The translations under genes were made by a program, and so were the position numbers. From Panulirus ornatus (Eukaryota > Arthropoda > Malacostraca > Decapoda > Palinuridae), in the NCBI RefSeq assembly GCF_036320965.1, contig NC_092236.1, positions 17,439,518 to 17,503,517 on the forward strand: a stretch of 64,000 nucleotides of DNA, in the 5' to 3' direction. Below are positions 25,198-37,768 of this stretch, one piece after another. The notes below the pieces were generated by a model. It was not told where the DNA came from and did no database searches. It was given only the letters and a program-made list of their open reading frames with translations. Within the stretch, counting starts at the first letter, position 1. Each line of letters begins with the position of its first letter.

Positions 25198-25672
25198 CGC
25201 CAGGACCTCACTTGGCTAAAACTAAGCTGTTTCTTCAAATTGATCACCACATCTAAAGAAGCCCAAAAAAGCTTTATGCAAAAGGTCCAAAGATATGCAG
25301 TGGATATACAACCAAAGATAAGAGAGACGAGTTACAAGGCAGAGGCTAAGGGCCTCAAACTTGTCCACCTTGGAAAAGAGAAGAGTAAAGGGTGACCTGA
25401 TCACAGCCTTCAAGATTTTATATACTAGATTGATGACGTAGACAGTGAATAGTTCTTCGATATACATGGAGACAGAACAGACAGAGGAAATAACATGAAA
25501 TTAAGACAGAAACTTGTTTTAACAGATTTACGTAAATCCTTTTACAGTATAAGAGTGTTGGACAAATGAATGATAAAAGAAAGATAATAGTAAGTGTTGA
25601 TAACATACACTTATGAAGGTTCAAAGAGATTGGTGGGCTCCCCTACCCAGTACAGAACAAACAGGTAATTAC

Positions 25673-25675
<3 letters not shown>
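25198..25675 (+). pseudogene. CR1-like LINE 3'-end relic
   Basis: The plus-strand translation with frame changes gives 'VQRYAVDIQPKIRETSYKAE', 'LKLVHLGKEKSKG' and 'GDLITAFKILY', then 'NMKLRQKLVLTDLRKSFY' and 'SIRVLDK'. This is the CR1-type C-terminal order (RA-x-K...R-x-x-SY...LEKRR-x-KGDLI-x-x-FKIL...RK-x-F-x-x-RV). It is bounded by (TG)n on the left and (CA)n(TA)n on the right. Stops show that it is inactive. Confidence 0.7.
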
Positions 25676-25829
<154 letters not shown>

Positions 25830-26049
25830 TGCATACATATATACAGGCTAACAAACTCACATTTTCCAAGGAAAATATCCAACTATAAATGTCAGTCGTA
25901 CTAAGAATATTTGAATCCTTTCCTTTGAACAGTGTCATCAAAGTCTTTCACACTCTATAGATGAAAGAAGAGTCACACACGCCTCATTACTGCTGACTGG
26001 ACTTTTACCAGTAATTAGTGAAGGCGGCAGGAATGTTCAGGCCTGCCGG

Positions 26050-26679
26050 CTAGCTGGTTCGTCTGGTGTCGCTCTTCGTCCGTCGCATCTCGTCCATAGC
26101 TCCTCGTTCGTTGCTCCTCGTGGATCGCTTTCCGTCCGTCTCGTCTCGTCCATAGCCACCCGTGTGTCGTTTGTTGTTCGTCGTTTTTCCTTTGTTGCTC
26201 CTCGACCGTCGCTTTCTATCCCGTTGTTTCTGATCCGTCGTTTCTTGTTCGTATTTTTCCATCTGCTCGTCCTCTCCTGCCCCTAGCCTCTCGTCCCTCA
26301 CCCCTCCTTCGTGGCTGTGCATCCGACGTGCCTCGTCCACTGCTCCTTGTCGCTTCGATTCGTTTTCCTGTTTCCTTTCCTTCACATTTGCGTAGCCTTC
26401 ATCACCCACAGCTTCATATACTGAAAACTCTTCCGTGATTATTTTCCCGAATGCCTTTCCATCAATTAAGAGAATAAGATCCTGACTTACAATACGAAGC
26501 GAAAGGGATTTCATCTGAAACAGTTTATGTAATATACAAGCCTTCATTCCCAAAAATACAAAAAAAAAAAAATTTGGATGAGCAATATCACTGCAGAGGT
26601 TAAATAACTTTTCATACTGCCATAAAAGTATGAAGCAAAATACATATAAGAAAGTATTCGTCTTGTTATTTTTGAGCAT
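26050..26679 (-). other. 209-codon open frame of biased composition, probably not a gene
   Basis: The N-terminal third is hydrophobic and aromatic. The rest is rich in Arg, Glu, Asp and Lys because the DNA at 26050-26350 is a degenerate CGTCC/TCGT-rich repeat. There is no recognisable domain, no upstream context and no nearby splice evidence. It is listed only because of its length. Real coding status is unlikely. Confidence 0.12.
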
Positions 26680-26814
26680 GTTAGTTTAGGATATAGTTAG
26701 AGGTTAAGATTTATAAGGTTTGAAGCAGACAAACTCTGGCTTCCATGCTACTAAACAAAGGTTCTCCACTCATGATTACTGAAATTCACATAACTCAGTC
26801 CTACGACTCATACT

Positions 26815-26817
<3 letters not shown>

Positions 26818-26902
<85 letters not shown>

Positions 26903-26909
26903 TTGTTTG

Positions 26910-26968
<59 letters not shown>
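26818..26968. repeat. (TA)n(GT)n compound microsatellite
   Basis: TA at 26818-26900, an 11-bp spacer, then GT at 26912-26968. Confidence 0.97.
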
Positions 26969-26971
<3 letters not shown>

Positions 26972-28549
26972 TCCGTCAATAGGAGAAACCTTAACGAAGT
27001 GAGAGATAATCATCCTTCCTTCCTTCCTTCTGTCCACTGCCGCCTTCAGAATTCGATGAGCATGTCACGTCCACACCTGGTGGACGGATTCCTCATCTCA
27101 TCTTTATCCATTACTACGAAATTCTGATTTCTCCTCGACCCCTTAAACAGTATCAATTCAGGAAACGAGACTTTATTGCGGAGAATAGCTGGCTCAGATG
27201 CATAATCACCTCGACTTAATTGACGATCCAAATCCATCCTGATCTTCAAGAGAACCTCATACTAAGAGATGCCCACCCCTGGCTTGATCCTGTATTGCCT
27301 CCGCCCTGCGAAATATACGACGTAAGCCGCCAGTGATAGGCTCTTACTGCCCTTACAATGGCTAGCTTTATGCCCGCTCATTCTGGCAGCAGTTGTAGGA
27401 AGTATCAGCAGCTGATGAACAAAGCTGTAAGCTTTAATGGAACGAGAAGCTGCACACAAACCCGGACGCAACAAGCTCAGCTTGAATGGCCTTCAGCGTC
27501 CATGTAACAATATTCCGTAATTACAAGAAACATGGTCATAGGCCATGAGGGCTCAGCTCCTGATGCGTGGTGAGTACCACTCTGCGACTCAGTGACTGAC
27601 TCTATATGTGACTCTATATGCGAGTCACTCACGTTGATCGCCCCAGGGTTCTCGTCTTGCACCTTTAAGGCTCTGTCTCACCCTGAAGACGATCAGTCGT
27701 AATACAAAGTAATTACCTGTCAAGAGGTAATGTAATTCTTGGGCGGTAATTGTCTTTGATGTTTTAACTGCCTGTCAATAGATAATGATATAATTCTTGG
27801 ACAGCAATGGGTTTCGATGTGTCATACAAGAAATATATGTCTCGCTTTACGTGATATATAATATCATCCTCTTTACTTAGAAGAAAAGTTTAGCCATAAA
27901 CCTTAGATCTGCTGGAAGTAAAGAAATACCTCACTGAGTCTTATCATTGTTACATAAGTCTGTATTCTTATCGTCCCATTCAACCCAACGCACACAACAT
28001 CCTGATTCGCGTATCCTGTTGAGAAATGACCTTCAGTGTATATATTTTGTCCCGAAGGAGAAAACGTCTTCAAGCAACAAACCTTCCCTGTGAAGAGGGT
28101 CGAAAGAAGGGAAGCGACAAAGCAAAGCCCATAACTCACAGAGAAATATATCACGTCATTCTCCTAATGGCTTATATCATCAGAAACCTCTTGGTAAGGG
28201 GTGCGAGATCCTACTTCTTTCGCAAGTAATTTCCTGGAGATTTATTCCACAGATCTGTTTCTTGTCATTATACGTTGAACATAGAATGTCAGAAATGAGA
28301 CTAACTTCTCGTCTTCAATTGAGACTTTCGAATTTAAGGCTTACACACATCCCCCCTCTCCTCCCTTTTCTTAACCACTCTCTGTGTTGTACATTCTACC
28401 ATGTGACTGGTGTCATCGGTTGTTGTTCTAAACACTGGAGGAGTTGCCTTCGTCGATTAGAAACCGACGCACCTGTAATGAACTGATGGTAGAAGAAAAA
28501 AATGTGTGAGGCTTCCATTCCAGCAACGTTGATGCATCTTCCATGACAT

Positions 28550-28552
<3 letters not shown>
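26969..28552. other. Unrecognised sequence
   Basis: No supported gene. A two-unit imperfect duplication lies at about 27715-27825 (CCTGTCAAGAGGTAATG / CCTGTCAATAGATAATG). Confidence 0.55.
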
Positions 28553-28617
<65 letters not shown>

Positions 28618-28637
28618 ACACACACACACACACACAC
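28553..28637. repeat. (CT)n(CA)n compound microsatellite
   Basis: CT at 28553-28614, then CA to 28637. Confidence 0.97.
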
Positions 28638-28761
28638 TTGAAATCTTATAAACTGAAAATTCTTCCCTGTTTTATATTCATTACCTAATGAGACTCCTGA
28701 AACTAGTTTCATCTGGCCTTAAATAATTTACATAAATTAGAATCAACAGAAACACAGCCGC

Positions 28762-28763
<2 letters not shown>

Positions 28764-28808
<45 letters not shown>
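28764..28808. repeat. (GT)n microsatellite
   Basis: A pure GT run. Confidence 0.97.
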
Positions 28809-28811
<3 letters not shown>

Positions 28812-29235
28812 TATATACACTGCTCAGCCCTATCAATCAGCATGAGCTAGATGTTTTCAAGCATCACGTTTCGTCTCTCTTCAATGTCTTTCTGTGTTTT
28901 GAACGCAAGTTCAATCTCAATTTCACAGAAATATCCTCATGTGATCGATGATTATTTTGTAATTAAAAATCATTTATTGTCCTCTGTTTGCTTTCGTAGA
29001 TGTGTCTATTGATTCATCCGAATACAGCTTCTCATTCTGGAACTTTGAATCTTACACCGAAGAATCGTTGATTCAAACTCATGAACCTCCAGTATGCACT
29101 GAAATATACTTAACTGTATGCAAGGAAGATTAACCTCTTCACTCATAAAGCCCTATCATACTCTGTCATGAAGCTCCTGTCGTAAGACTGTAACATACAT
29201 AGCCTGCAAAACCTCAGATGATTAATGATGATTAA

Positions 29236-29281
29236 CTTTAACTAATGATTTGATTAATAATCAAGTCATTATTAGTTAAAG
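29236..29281. repeat. Short near-palindrome
   Basis: The left arm CTTTAACTAATGATTTGATT pairs with a right arm at 29259-29281 that differs by a small indel, around a loop of about 3 bases. It is AT-rich. Function unknown. Confidence 0.7.
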
Positions 29282-29399
29282 GGAGTCACAAGACACGTGA
29301 AAACCTTTCCTAAATCCATATCTACATATTAGTCTCACTTCACTACTTGTTTATATACTAAAACAATACAGAAGATTTATCATGGATTTCTTTACTCTC

Positions 29400-29402
<3 letters not shown>

Positions 29403-29479
<77 letters not shown>
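29403..29479. repeat. (TA)n microsatellite
   Basis: A pure TA run. Confidence 0.97.
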
Positions 29480-29480
<1 letters not shown>

Positions 29481-29842
29481 TTCTCCCAGTTCCAGGGAAG
29501 CAGCAGCGACTGCCACCTCTCTTTCATACAAGACTCAAAGAAAAAAAAAACCCTACTCTCAGCACATGTTTCCCTCCGACAGTCTGGTAAGTGTGTGATG
29601 GAACAAGACTCTAGAGCGAATGAGTCGCCTTTTTCCCAATCCTCGACCTGGGTTGTCGACTTCATTCTCTTTTTTTTTCCTCCTAGTACACACGAGGACT
29701 CGATTCAAGTCTCACTAGACCAGCAATAAAACCTATCAAAGGAGATTTGATCTCGCCCATACTTCGGATTAGAACTGGTTAGGCCTAGTGATGGGTGTGA
29801 TGCCTTTCGCGGCGAATTTGAGAGTTATCTCCCACGACTTTT

Positions 29843-29850
29843 GAGGGAGG

Positions 29851-29931
<81 letters not shown>
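29843..29931. repeat. (GGGA)n(GA)n microsatellite
   Basis: Three GGGA-type units, then GA to 29931. Confidence 0.96.
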
Positions 29932-29932
<1 letters not shown>

Positions 29933-30865
29933 CTTACAGAGGAAATACGTTCATGTCCCGTCTACCAATAGCTACAGGTTTGCTCTTCCTGGGGAGGGGA
30001 GGAGAACATCTCGCAGGCCGGAGAAATCCTGGTGTCTCCCTGCGTAAAAGATTTGCTGTCGGAGATTCGTCGTTCCTCCCTTCTTCCCCTCACTAAAAAC
30101 AGCCTCGTCCACCCTCGTTTATCAGGAGTTTTTTCTCCCCCTTGGATAAAATTATCTGATCTCGGGAAGTTCCTACAATAATTCTTATGTACTTATTTTT
30201 ACGGCGAGAGTTATCGACAAAAACCGATAATTTTCGAGTTTCTGCATTTATGGGTTGAAAGAATGGTCGACTTATCTGGGTTTTTAGCTTCCCTGGATCT
30301 TCGTTGCTCTTCTTCCCTTATTCTTTTCCGATGGGAATATCGAGGTATTTCCAGGGGAGTCAGCGAGCGTCAGGGTCAGCCCAGTGTCAGTAGTGGTGGT
30401 GGACGAGGGTAGGTGGGAGAACAAGAGGTGGAATGATCTGGATTCGATTATCTTGGCTGTTGGCCGCTCAGGCTCTTTATATTTGATCTTAGATGGAAAG
30501 AAATGTGTTGACATGGCGATGGGAGATGGAGGGCTGGGTGAGAGGGGAGGGAGAGGGAAGGGGAGGGGAGGGGAGAAGAGGAGGGAGGGAGGAAGGGAAA
30601 AGAAAGTGAGATTTTTTGGAGGTGAGGTATCTAAGAAAGTTTTCAAAGAGGTGTCGAATATTCCCCTCGATCGCCACGTTTCTTTGTTTCCTCTTCTGTC
30701 CTCCTTGCTCTCGTCTCTCCGTAAAGGCAAACATCAATCCTTCTTCCACCGACGTTTTCAATTTGTTTGGTGCTTAAAGAAGAGGTATCTGGTTGCCGTC
30801 GGTAAGGCTTTCACACATCTTCTCTCAGGGACCAAGTGGATGCAAATACACCAGAATTTGTTAGA
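29932..30865. other. Unrecognised sequence with a purine-rich patch
   Basis: 30530-30600 is almost pure G/A. No supported gene. Confidence 0.55.
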
Positions 30866-30868
30866 GTG

Positions 30869-30950
<82 letters not shown>

Positions 30951-30956
30951 TTTTTT
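30866..30956. repeat. (TA)n then T-tract at the LINE 3' end
   Basis: TA with TATG interruptions at 30866-30945, then T-rich sequence joining the LINE terminus. Confidence 0.95.
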
Positions 30957-32550
30957 TCTTTTTTTTTTGCTTTGTCGCTGTCTCCCGCGTTTGCGAGGTA
31001 GCGCAAGGAAACAGACGAAAGAAATGACCCAACCCATCCCCATACACATGCATATACACACGTCCACACACGCAAATATACATACCTACACAGCTTTCCA
31101 TGATTTACCCCAGACGCTTCACATGCCCTGATTCAATCCACTGACAGCACGTCAACCCCGGTATACCACATCGATCCAATTTACTCTATTCCTTACCCTC
31201 CTTTCACCCTCCTGCATGTTCAGGCCCCGATCACACAAAATCTTTTTCACTCCATCTTTCCACCTCCAATTTGGTCTCCCTCTTCTCCTCGTTCCCTCCA
31301 CCTCCGACACATATATCCTCTTGGTCAATCTTTCCGCACTCATTGTCTCCATGTGCCCAAACCATTTCAAAACACCCTCTTCTGCTCTCTCAACCACGCT
31401 CTTTTTATTTCCACACATCTCTCTTACCCTTACGTTACTTACTCGATCAAACCATCTCACACCACACATTGTCCTCAAACATCTCATTTCCAGCACATCC
31501 ATCCTCCTGCGCACAACTCTATCCATAGCCCACGCCTCGCAACCATACAACATTGGTCGAACCACTATTCCTTCAAACATACCCATTTTTGCTTTCCGAG
31601 ATAATGTTCTCGACTTCCACACATTCTTCAAGGCTCCCAGAATTTTCGCCCCCTCCCCCACCCTATGATCCACTTCCGCTTCCATGGTTCCATCCGCTGC
31701 CAGATCCACTCCCAGATATCTAAAACACATTACTTCCTCCAGTTTTTCTCCATTCAAACTTACCTCCCAATTGACTTGACCCTCTACCCTACTGTACCTA
31801 ATAACCTTGCTCTTATTCAAATTTACTCTTAACTTTCTTCTTTCACACACTTTAACAAACTCAGTCACCAGATTCTGCAGTTTCTCACATGAATCAGCCA
31901 CCAGCGCTGTATCATCAGCGAACAACAACTGACTTACTTCCCAAGCTCTCTCATCCCCAACAGACTTCATACTTGCCCCTCTTTCCAAAACTCTTGCATT
32001 CACCTCCCTCACAACCCCATCCATAAACAAATTAAACAACCATGGAGACATCACACACCCCTGCCGCAAACCTACATTCACTGAGAACCAATCACTTTCC
32101 TCTCTTCCTACACGTACACATGCCTTACATCCTCGATAAAAATTTTTCACTGCTTCTAACAACTTGCCTCCCACACCATATATTCTTAATACCTTCCACA
32201 GAGCATTTCTATCAACTCTATCATATGCCTTCTCCAGATCCATAAATGCTACATACAAATCCATTTGCTTTTCTAAGTATTTCTCACATACATTCTTCAA
32301 AGCAAACACCTGATCCACACATCCTCTACCACTTCTGAAACCACACTGCTCTTCCCCAATCTGATGCTCTGTACATGCCTTCACCCTCTCAATCAATACC
32401 CTCCCATATAATTTACCAGGAATACTCAACAAACTTATACCTCTGTAATTTGAGCACTCACTCTTATCCCCTTTGCCTTTGTACAATGGCACTATGCACG
32501 CATTCCGCCAATCCTCAGGCACCTCACCATGAGTCATACATACATTATTG
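30957..32550 (-). mobile_element. RTE-like LINE, long copy with open RT frame
   Basis: In its own orientation it runs from near the '[11 protein letters not shown]' codons to the GCGACAAAG terminus and A/T tail. The left edge is fused to (TA)n. The right edge near 32540-32550 meets non-repetitive DNA, the only young copy whose 5' flank is not (TA)n. It is nearly identical to the copy at 13.6-15.1 kb. Confidence 0.92.
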
Positions 32551-32573
32551 CGTTGTTGGATACTTTTTCTCAT
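31152..32573 (-). CDS. LINE reverse transcriptase, 473 codons, uninterrupted
   Basis: It has the same protein blocks as the plus-strand copy at 13.6 kb: [51 protein letters not shown], motif A '[13 protein letters not shown]', [23 protein letters not shown] (FADD near residues 218-221), then the C-terminal GHMETM and [11 protein letters not shown] blocks. The first roughly 10 residues (up to 'QRNN') probably come from flanking DNA, so the chosen ATG is not a natural start. It lacks the endonuclease. Differences from the other long copy are scattered substitutions without stops, consistent with two independent recent insertions. Confidence 0.9.
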   Translation of the reverse strand: MRKSIQQRNNVCMTHGEVPEDWRNACIVPLYKGKGDKSECSNYRGISLLSIPGKLYGRVLIERVKACTEHQIGEEQCGFRSGRGCVDQVFALKNVCEKYLEKQMDLYVAFMDLEKAYDRVDRNALWKVLRIYGVGGKLLEAVKNFYRGCKACVRVGREESDWFSVNVGLRQGCVMSPWLFNLFMDGVVREVNARVLERGASMKSVGDERAWEVSQLLFADDTALVADSCEKLQNLVTEFVKVCERRKLRVNLNKSKVIRYSRVEGQVNWEVSLNGEKLEEVMCFRYLGVDLAADGTMEAEVDHRVGEGAKILGALKNVWKSRTLSRKAKMGMFEGIVVRPMLYGCEAWAMDRVVRRRMDVLEMRCLRTMCGVRWFDRVSNVRVREMCGNKKSVVERAEEGVLKWFGHMETMSAERLTKRIYVSEVEGTRRRGRPNWRWKDGVKKILCDRGLNMQEGERRVRNRVNWIDVVYRG

Positions 32574-32659
32574 GTTCTTGCTGATTCCTTTCGAGATTCC
32601 CTACTCATTCCTCAGTGGCAGTCATCATCTGGACGGGCAGGAGTTGTGACTAGTGATTC

Positions 32660-32999
32660 TTAATGTTGGTCTACATTTTGGATGATCTTACCCACGTGTG
32701 TGTCATGATTTGTTGTGGCCACAGTACATCACTTATGTTTCATTTCCACTGGTTATGTTAAAACATTTCTCAACTTCAAATGGTACATCTACTTTAGATG
32801 CTTATTCAAGGAATTCAAGAACTGCTTATTTCATTAGTAAGCTATTTACTTTATATTCAGACAAACACTTTCATAATTTGCAGCTTGATAACAGAATCAA
32901 AAGCTTTCTCCGCGTCAAAAAAAAGTATGTACAACTTAACGTTAAATTCCCATTTTGTCCTCAAATTTCTCAAATTACAAAAGTAATATGATGCTCCTC

Positions 33000-33096
<97 letters not shown>

Positions 33097-34350
33097 TTTT
33101 CGGGAGCCATGCTTGTGTTCTCCCAACTGTAGTATATTATTACATTTCTCCAGCACACCTTGGAAACATAAGTTAACAATGACAAAATTTCTTATATTTC
33201 CCTAGATTGCCCGGTATAGGCACTGGGTACTCTCCCCGTCTTCCCCAGTCCGTTGTTATTCTCCCTTGATCCTGTGCTCTTTTGTAACACTCAATCTTTA
33301 GTACGTCACATGGCAAGGGTAACTTGCCATTCTAAACAATTAGTTAAGTATATCATCCATGCTAGGTGTCCTTCCATTACTCATGGTCATGTAACTTCCT
33401 TTGACATCATGTCAATATTACTCCCTGGGGGTCATTAATGTTAAGTTCTTCCTTATCTCATTCTTCATGTGGTACGTTTGGTAAATTTTTAGACTAATCA
33501 ACCTATTTTCGCTGGGTACATTTGGGTATGCTTTGTTAGATCCTGTGTGATGTTACTTTGAGTCTAATCTATTTGTGATTAATCAGATAATTCCGTTCAT
33601 GAGTCTTCCTCAAGCTACCGTTCTAGACGTTGTACATTTCTCCTTTCGGTGATATGCTTATTCTAGTTTCTGGTGTTTTATTTCTTAGCCATTTTCTCAG
33701 ACATTTGCTTTTCTCTTTAACCACAATCTTCGTCGTCTCTGAAAGCGACGGTATGTTTCGGTTTCTAGTTACTTCCACGATCCTTAAGATAGCATCGTTC
33801 CTTGCAATCTTCTTCCTCTTATTTTCCAGCATCTTACAAACTTCTTCCAAACACTTTTCTGTCAATAAACTCGGTTGACTTTGATTCTGTTACGAACTCA
33901 TCATAAAATGAATGATCTTTATAGCATTCAATATTTTTCCTTATTTGCAATATTCGCTCGGAGACTCTGTGCTTTTAAGGGACTGTTGCAATTACTGATC
34001 TATGGTCATTATCCACATAACATCCTGATATAACTTTTTCTTGTTAAAAAATCTCTTATCTGAAGAGGGAACCTAACCTATCAAGGATTTATGGTCATAC
34101 TGTGAAGTGTGTCTGTTCCAACTGTATTCTTCAAATCTATGTTATCTTTCATCAAAAAAGCTGTCCGTTAAAGACATGTTACATCCTCACACACTGATCT
34201 ATCAATCCTTGGCCATTTTCCTCTTTTGATGGTTCGCCCAAGGGCCCAAGTACGTTTTCTACGTTTTCTCTTCCATCGCGAACTCTACCTTTCAAGTATC
34301 CCATTTTCGTTATTCATATCTTCCCAGACCTGTTCCTTAACCTGTAATGT
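32660..34350 (-). pseudogene. Old LINE relic with endonuclease and RT traces, split by (TA)n
   Basis: Reading 34350 to 32660 on the minus strand gives, in order: 'VLGPLGEPSKEENGQGLIDQ' and 'LTDSFFDER' with 'HRFEEYSWNRHTSQYDHKSL' (the end of an APE-type endonuclease, cf. G-x-FG-x-x-NENG-x-x-LI-x-FC...NT-x-F-x-x-R-x-x-H-x-x-TW); 'KWLRNKTPETRISI' (linker); 'MSNGRTPSMDDI' (cf. KNGKAPGLDEI); and 'TFFFDAEKAFDSVI' (RT motif A). Stops and frameshifts are numerous. A 92-bp (TA)n tract interrupts it at 33003-33094. Confidence 0.6.
33003..33094. repeat. (TA)n microsatellite inside a LINE relic
   Basis: A pure TA run lying inside the old LINE coding relic. Confidence 0.97.
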
Positions 34351-34518
34351 GAGATATAGCTGGAGTGTACAGACCTTTCATGTATGCCTTTATCAGTACA
34401 TTTAATAATGTAAGAATTTTTTTAACAGACTTCTGATGTTGGACTGCGTGAATCCGAGACATAAAGTTGAATAAGAATGGAATACTCGTATACCCACAGT
34501 ACTTTGGCCTTGGTCCTA

Positions 34519-34630
<112 letters not shown>

Positions 34631-34989
34631 TATCCATGAGGTACAACTTATTAGAACTATTCCTGATTGTAGATTTGTTATAGGCTTCAATGGCGATTCC
34701 CTCTTTCCCCATCTGACCAGATACTGCCTCGTTACATTTGTTGTGTATGTGTTGTTCATCTGACACAACCCCCCCCCCCCTCCCTTCCCTCACCCCCTCC
34801 CTACCCCACCCCAGGGAAATAGGATCACAAAACTCCATAAGAAAAAGTTTATAAAGTACCAAGACACCAATCTAAACTTCTTCGGAAAATCCTATATATA
34901 TGCCTTAAGCCTCCCTATATTTTTTGAGTTTTCCAGTTGCGTGGCTTATCACTTTTTTCCCCCTAGCCACTCCTCCCTGGCGGCCGGTC

Positions 34990-35640
34990 CTGACAGGGAG
35001 AGAGACTCAAGGAGAGGGAGGGGGGATTAGGGAGTTGGGGGAGGGGGAGGGGGTTGGCGAGCCAAAAGGAGGGAGAGGGAATAAGGAGTAAGGAGGCAAG
35101 GGAGAGAACGAGAGGTAACAGGAGGGAAGTCGTAACCTGGAAAGAAAAGAAGATAGAGATAGATGGAACAGGTTACAGGATGGGATAGGGGATCATGAGG
35201 TTGGGGGGGGGAGGGTAAAAAAGGAGATGACACAGTAGGAGGAAGCCGGAGAAAATGTGGATGATGGACAGAAGATGGAGTCTATGAAGATGTAGCAGGA
35301 ATGATGAAGAGAAGTGTGACGAAATGAAAAATAATGATACAAAGATGGAAGGTGAGAATGTATGGGATGTAAGAAAAAAAAAATTAATCCAGTGGGCTAT
35401 GGACATGAAAATCAATTCTTTAGACACTGGGTAAGAGGGATGGAAAACATTGAATGTTGGGAAAATAGGAAGAAAGATGGAGAATCAATGTGTGAGGGAA
35501 CGGATTAGATACTAGGGATGTTGGGGGTGTTAGGAAGGGTGATAGGGGTGTAGCCATGCTAGAAATGTGAGATGGAAGATGTTGACATCAAGGAGGATAA
35601 TGAGGTGCACAGGGGGCGAAGGAGGGTGTGAAAAAATACT
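34990..35640. other. Purine-rich stretch on the plus strand
   Basis: About 650 bp is dominated by G and A (GGAGGG, GAAGATGGA phrases) without a strict repeat unit. No supported gene; the minus-strand ORFs here are composition artefacts. Confidence 0.7.
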
Positions 35641-37386
35641 ACAGTTGATCAGATTTAAGGTTGTAATACTGATCATGTATACAGAGTATGTCATTCTGCA
35701 GAACCTGATCTAATTTCACAATGGTTCACAAAGTTCCCTTCTGGTGTTGCATTAAAATCTTTTGTTGATCTCAAAGGGCAAAAGCATTTGTGTGAGGCAA
35801 AAGCATTTGGTTGGGTTGGGATTTAAATTCAATTCGATCTCAAGTTACAAACACAACCCTTATATAAATTATAGCATTTCATCAATACATCTATCTGCAT
35901 TTCTGTTGACAGTTATAATATCTATTTAATCAACAATATTCATGTACAGTAAAACTGCTTTGTACGATGTATACGTCATCTTAATTTCAGAATTACTTTC
36001 TTATGAACAATACTAACTGATTTGTGTGTGATAACCCCGTATAAAGAACTCCTATGTACGATAGCGTTTCAGTTATGATAAAGCAACGCCGTGGAATTCC
36101 TTTTGCAGCTGTATAATCACAGCTCCCCTTCAGTACCGATGCTGAAATCTGCAAGACAATTAATTCCCAAACGTACGATGGCCGCGCGCCAGAGTGTATC
36201 ATAGCTCACCAACCTGACTACGGTAGTATGAACCCTTGACAACGATTACGCTGCCCCCACAAAGCATGATCAACAATAACCTAACATTTTTTATCGTCGT
36301 AGCTGCCTAACAACAACAATGGCAGTTAATATATTTTCGTTCTAATTTTTCTTCTTTTTTTTTTTTACCCACACTGTAAACAGGACACATCACTGTGAAA
36401 CGACACTTAAATTTTACTACCAAACTTTATAATGACGGTGCAAATGGAAGCGACATTTATGCCAGTGGGTAATGAGGGCCATGGAAATCACTCACCATTT
36501 TTACCATCACTGGACAACAAGAGTCGTGGCAAACCAGCCGACCCCTCTGTATGTCATGAGGTGACGAAATATGTGAGACCTTTTTTTTTTGCCGCGTGCT
36601 CATGTTTGTCTGATCGATGCGTAACGGTGTACCAGGTCGGAATGTTTCAGTTGTGAGGGAGTTTTTCCTCTCGGCCAAATTGGTGTTGATGGTTAGAGGT
36701 GAGGTAATGGTGGTGTGGGGGAGGGAGAGTTAAAGCTTCACTTCGTGTGATGATATGAATCATCTACGATCTTAGGCGCTTTCATCGTTAATGTGGCGTA
36801 GGGATATGCATGCGTGAGAAGACGCAGGATGATGGTGTTTTGTGTTGAAGTGTGTTCCTGTGCCAGTTTGAAATGCCTTCCTGCATGAACTCAGCTTCAA
36901 GACAGCGGAGAGATATGATGTCCTGTACCACTAGGTACACAATGCACTTCACTTGTGCCTGAAGTATGAAGCGACACACCGTTCCAAATGTGGGTTCTGT
37001 CATCTCAAATGAATATTGTATCCTCTTCATGTTTTAACTACTCGCTCATCACCTGATGAATGATTAAATAACTGATGGTGGAAAATAAGTACTGTAGCAA
37101 GCTTACCACTCCATCTCAATTCAGATTTTGAGACCTTCGCTTAGTGTCAGGCCTATGAGCGTGAGTGAGAGAGGGTTACTGCCCCTCTGATACTTTTCAT
37201 TTTTAGAGATTCTTCAACTCCTGAAGCTTTTTATCTCTTCATCAGATTTATATGTACATTGCTAAGCGATGCTTTGCTTCTCCTTCCCTCGACACGGCCT
37301 CCTTATCACTGAGGAACTCCTATTCGACCCCAAAGCTCCTGAGTACCACCACCTACCTACCTCTCCTTGAAATCAACAGGTCAATA
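35641..37386. other. Unrecognised sequence
   Basis: No supported gene or repeat. Short ORFs lack recognisable domains. Confidence 0.55.
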
Positions 37387-37768
37387 CAACATAAAACCTC
37401 CTAATTCAGTGTCACCTGTGATCATCTCGTTATGATAGTTGACCGGCTACACCTCCTCCTAAGCAACGGTATAACATGCAACTCCCTAGTTCAATGTTAT
37501 CTGCAGTTAGCTCACCGTAATATCTGTGTGGCAACGTGACATTATAACATAAAACACACGAGTTCAATGTCATTTGCATTAGGTCACCATGATATTTGCC
37601 ACGTTACCTACTTGTAAGCAACGTGACAGTATAACACACTAGCTCAACGTTATCTGTCATTAGCTGACTATGATATTTGCCCGAGTTCCTTCTTATAAGC
37701 AACGTAACAGTATAACATAAAGCCTCCTCGCTCAGCGTTATCTGCAGTTAGCTCACTGTAATATTTGA
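37387..37768. repeat. Satellite-like tandem repeat, about 4-5 units of 65-95 bp
   Basis: The blocks TATAACATAAAACC, then TTCAATGTTATCTGCAGTTA, then CTCACCGTAATAT and TAAGCAACGTGAC recur in the same order with moderate divergence. Confidence 0.8.

Noticed and set aside
26050..26679. 209-codon minus-strand frame as a real gene
   Set aside because: Composition follows a degenerate TCGTCC-type repeat in the DNA. No domain, and no splice or neighbour support. Kept in the list only at very low confidence.
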